Under the pieces are notes generated by a model, which was given only the letters and a program-made list of their open reading frames with translations, was not told the DNA's origin and ran no database searches. Positions 6,684 through 8,138 of a DNA stretch of 8,138 nucleotides are shown here, piece by piece. Source of the stretch: Actinomycetota bacterium. Its GTDB lineage: Bacteria > Actinomycetota > Actinomycetes > Nanopelagicales > Nanopelagicaceae. Position 1 is the first letter of the stretch; every line of letters begins with the position of its first letter. The DNA is taken from positions 1-8,138 of the forward strand of contig WLQV01000036.1 in the NCBI GenBank assembly GCA_009697555.1, given 5' to 3'. Made by a program: the position numbers and the translations under genes.

Positions 6684-7870
6684 TAGTTACCGATTGCCTT
6701 CTGGAATGCGGTGCTGAACTTGGTCTGTTCAGCTGGAGTCAATGAGCGGAATACCTTCACCTTGGAGAGCATCGTGGCATCAGGGAAGATCAATGTGCTC
6801 TTTGCAAGCTTTGGATCGATCTTCTCCATCTCAGCTTGTGCGCCCTTCACCGGTGCAATGTAATTTACATAGGCTGCAACCTGAGCAAAAATTGCTGGGT
6901 CGTAGTAGTAGTTGATCAACTTCTCGGCATTTTCTTTATTTTCAGAAGTTACTGGAATCATGAAATTGTCGCTAGAAATAGTTCCACCGCTATCTGGTAC
7001 TGCGAAGCCAAACTTGTCATTATTCTCAGCTGCTAGTTGGAAGGTATCGCCCGACCAGCCAATAACTGCAATTGCATCACCACTCAAGAGATCTTCCTTG
7101 TAGTCATTTCCCTTAACTTGGCGAATGAAGCCATCATTGATCTTCTTCTGCAAATAATCGATCGCATTCATAAATTGATCTTCAGTGAATTTAGTGATGT
7201 CTGCGCCTTGATAGGACATGATGATTCCCATGGTGTCGCGCATTTCAGAGAGAACTTCAACCTTGCCCTTATTGGCCGGTGCAAATAATTGATCAAGGCT
7301 ATGGATTCCCTGTGGCAACTTCTCTTTATTCCATGAGAAGCCAGCCATGATGGTCTGCCAGGTAAGGGAGTAGTTACGTCCCTTGTCGTAGCCAATATTT
7401 GCTAATGAATCAAGTATGTTTACCTTATTAGGAATTTTATCTGCATCGAATTTTTGAACATAACCGAGGCGAATCCATTGCGCTGCCATCCAGTCAGTCA
7501 GCGTGACAATGTCATAACCAATATCTTGCTTGAGCTTGAGTTGGCCTGAAACTTTTCCATAGAACTCATCGTTATCGTTGATGTCTTCGCGATAATCAAC
7601 TTTAAGCCCAGTGGTTTTGGTGAAATTTTCTACAGTTGGATATGTCTTAGTTTTTGAGTCGTAATCCAAGTAAAGGGTCCAGTTGGCCCAACGAATTGTG
7701 TTTGCATCTGCGCTAGCACCAGCAGAAGTCGCTGATTTACTTTTACTTCCACATGCTGCAAGTAGCGCAGCTGCGCTTACTGATCCTGCACCTGCTAAGA
7801 GGCCACGTCGGGAGATGATCGCACGGAGAACTTCACGCGCTTCTGGTGAGAGTGAATCTTTGTTAATCAT
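6683..7870 (-). CDS. potD: Polyamine (spermidine/putrescine-type) ABC transporter substrate-binding lipoprotein
   Basis: This 395-residue protein is the extracytoplasmic receptor of the transporter encoded with it. The N-terminus shows a twin-arginine signal (SRRGLL, residues 20-25), a hydrophobic stretch, and a lipobox LAAC with the acylated Cys at residue 40. A Ser/Ala-rich linker follows to about residue 55. This predicts Tat export and anchoring to the outer face of the membrane. The mature part is a PotD/PotF-type type II binding protein: NWTLYLDY (63-70) matches the NWTEY strand of E. coli PotD, LSEMRDTMG (207-215) supplies the acidic pair, IGWSGD (270-275) holds the ligand-stacking Trp, and SSDNFMIP (299-306) holds the acidic residue Asp301. 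Length is normal for the family with a lipoprotein leader. Its TAA stop shares a base with the potA start. The family is certain. The exact ligand is not, because two pocket positions seem changed compared with E. coli PotD (my alignment from memory). Confidence 0.9.
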   Translation of the reverse strand: MINKDSLSPEAREVLRAIISRRGLLAGAGSVSAAALLAACGSKSKSATSAGASADANTIRWANWTLYLDYDSKTKTYPTVENFTKTTGLKVDYREDINDNDEFYGKVSGQLKLKQDIGYDIVTLTDWMAAQWIRLGYVQKFDADKIPNKVNILDSLANIGYDKGRNYSLTWQTIMAGFSWNKEKLPQGIHSLDQLFAPANKGKVEVLSEMRDTMGIIMSYQGADITKFTEDQFMNAIDYLQKKINDGFIRQVKGNDYKEDLLSGDAIAVIGWSGDTFQLAAENNDKFGFAVPDSGGTISSDNFMIPVTSENKENAEKLINYYYDPAIFAQVAAYVNYIAPVKGAQAEMEKIDPKLAKSTLIFPDATMLSKVKVFRSLTPAEQTKFSTAFQKAIGN

Positions 7871-7876
7871 TAAATG

Positions 7877-7883
7877 TCCCCTT
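7877..7883 (-). promoter_or_regulatory. Ribosome binding site of potD
   Basis: AAGGGGA on the minus strand ends six bases before the potD ATG. It is a purine-rich Shine-Dalgarno-like sequence at workable spacing and supports the ATG at 7870 as the start. Confidence 0.5.
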
Positions 7884-7994
7884 CGTAAGGTCAGACGGTG
7901 GTTGCAGTTATCAGCCTTCTTCGTTGTGTGGTTGGGTGCCGAGTGGCGCTCAATTTCCAGCGAAAGTTTATGGCAGATCTACCGCGACGGCGAC

Positions 7995-8012
7995 CAATTT
8001 TGGCGATTTTGG
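7995..8012 (-). repeat. Two-copy 9-bp tandem repeat in the rlmN-potD intergenic region
   Basis: On the minus strand the units CCAAAATCG (8012-8004) and CCAAAATTG (8003-7995) are adjacent and differ at one base. Directly upstream on the minus strand is the perfect 8-bp palindrome AATTAATT (8014-8021), which lies inside a 12-bp imperfect palindrome. The sequence arrangement is certain. A role as an operator or UP-like element for the pot operon is only a guess, since short AT-rich repeats arise readily by chance. Confidence 0.45.
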
Positions 8013-8031
8013 GAATTAATTTCTGGCAAAT

Positions 8032-8138
8032 TTACTGCTGGGCAATTTCAGCGGCGGCCAACTGGCCACAGGCACCGTCGATCTCTCGCCCACGAGTGTC
8101 ACGCACCGTCACTGGCACTCCGTAACTCTCCAGTACAC
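8032..8138 (-). CDS. rlmN: 23S rRNA/tRNA adenine-C2 methyltransferase RlmN, C-terminal end only (5' part lies beyond the window)
   Basis: Only the last 34 codons and a TAA stop are present, read on the minus strand from base 8136. The fragment contains [18 protein letters not shown], the characteristic C-terminal signature of the RlmN/Cfr radical-SAM family. The Cys of ACGQL (codon at 8068-8070) corresponds to the catalytic cysteine that forms the covalent intermediate with the RNA adenine (Cys355 in E. coli RlmN). RlmN methylates C2 of A2503 in 23S rRNA and A37 in some tRNAs. The radical-SAM CxxxCxxC motif lies outside the window, so the gene's integrity cannot be judged. RlmN is preferred over Cfr because rlmN commonly sits near dxr in Actinobacteria. 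No terminator hairpin with a T-run is visible after the stop, so read-through into the pot genes is possible. Confidence 0.88.
   Translation of the reverse strand, partial: VLESYGVPVTVRDTRGREIDGACGQLAAAEIAQQ

Larger units (their letters stand above)
7871..8031 (-). promoter_or_regulatory. Intergenic leader region upstream of potD, probable site of the pot operon promoter
   Basis: This 161-bp stretch between the rlmN stop and the potD start is the only sizeable non-coding interval in the window, so a promoter for the downstream genes is most likely here. The rlmN-proximal half is AT-rich and carries a short tandem repeat and an AATTAATT palindrome. No convincing -35/-10 pair stands out. A TAAACT hexamer (7965-7970) fits a loose actinobacterial -10, but its best upstream partner, TTGGTC (7992-7997), is 21 bp away, which is too far. 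A plus-strand reading frame across the region is antisense to the rlmN end and has no recognisable protein features. I recognise no riboswitch. Confidence 0.4.

Noticed and set aside
7951..7966. Short inverted repeat CGCT...AGCG in the intergenic region, considered as an rlmN terminator
   Set aside because: The stem is only four pairs, and no T-run follows on the minus strand.
7898..8125. 75-codon plus-strand frame across the rlmN-potD intergenic region
   Set aside because: Its second half is antisense to the rlmN C-terminus and its first half has no features of a real protein. No ribosome binding site or plausible partner is present.

Overview
This window reads as a chromosomal segment of an actinobacterium with moderate GC, not the high GC usual for the phylum. 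IspG, the M50 protease and ProS all resemble actinobacterial orthologues. The gene order dxr - M50 protease (rip1/rseP) - ispG is the one known from Mycobacterium and relatives. The balanced base composition, tight gene packing and a polyamine transporter would suit a streamlined freshwater lineage such as Nanopelagicales (acI), but that placement is an inference.

All supported genes lie on the minus strand, so the order of transcription runs from high to low coordinates. First comes the 3' end of rlmN (8032-8138), then a 161-bp intergenic stretch holding the only obvious room for a promoter. Next is a four-gene polyamine ABC transporter: potD (lipoprotein receptor), potA (ATPase), potB and potC (permeases), at 7870-3824. 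After 29 bp come dxr (3794-2652), rip1/rseP (2652-1465), ispG (1426-278) and the 5' part of proS (265 to beyond base 1).

The genes are packed very tightly. potD/potA, potA/potB and dxr/rip1 each share one base in a TAATG stop-start junction. potB/potC overlap by four bases (ATGA), with a strong Shine-Dalgarno inside the end of potB. The other gaps are 29, 38 and 12 bp, and no rho-independent terminator is visible between potD and proS. One transcript could therefore carry polyamine uptake, two enzymes of the MEP isoprenoid pathway (Dxr is the first committed step, IspG the penultimate step), an intramembrane protease and a tRNA synthetase.

PotD catches a polyamine-like ligand outside the membrane, PotB and PotC form the channel, and PotA drives transport. 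Dxr and IspG feed isoprenoid synthesis. Rip1 cuts membrane-bound signalling proteins, typically anti-sigma factors. ProS charges tRNA-Pro. I see no mobile element, CRISPR array, tRNA or rRNA, and no evidence of a previously undescribed system. The points most worth a second look are the placement of the pot cassette between rlmN and dxr, the ligand-pocket substitutions in PotD, and small repeats in the intergenic region upstream of potD.
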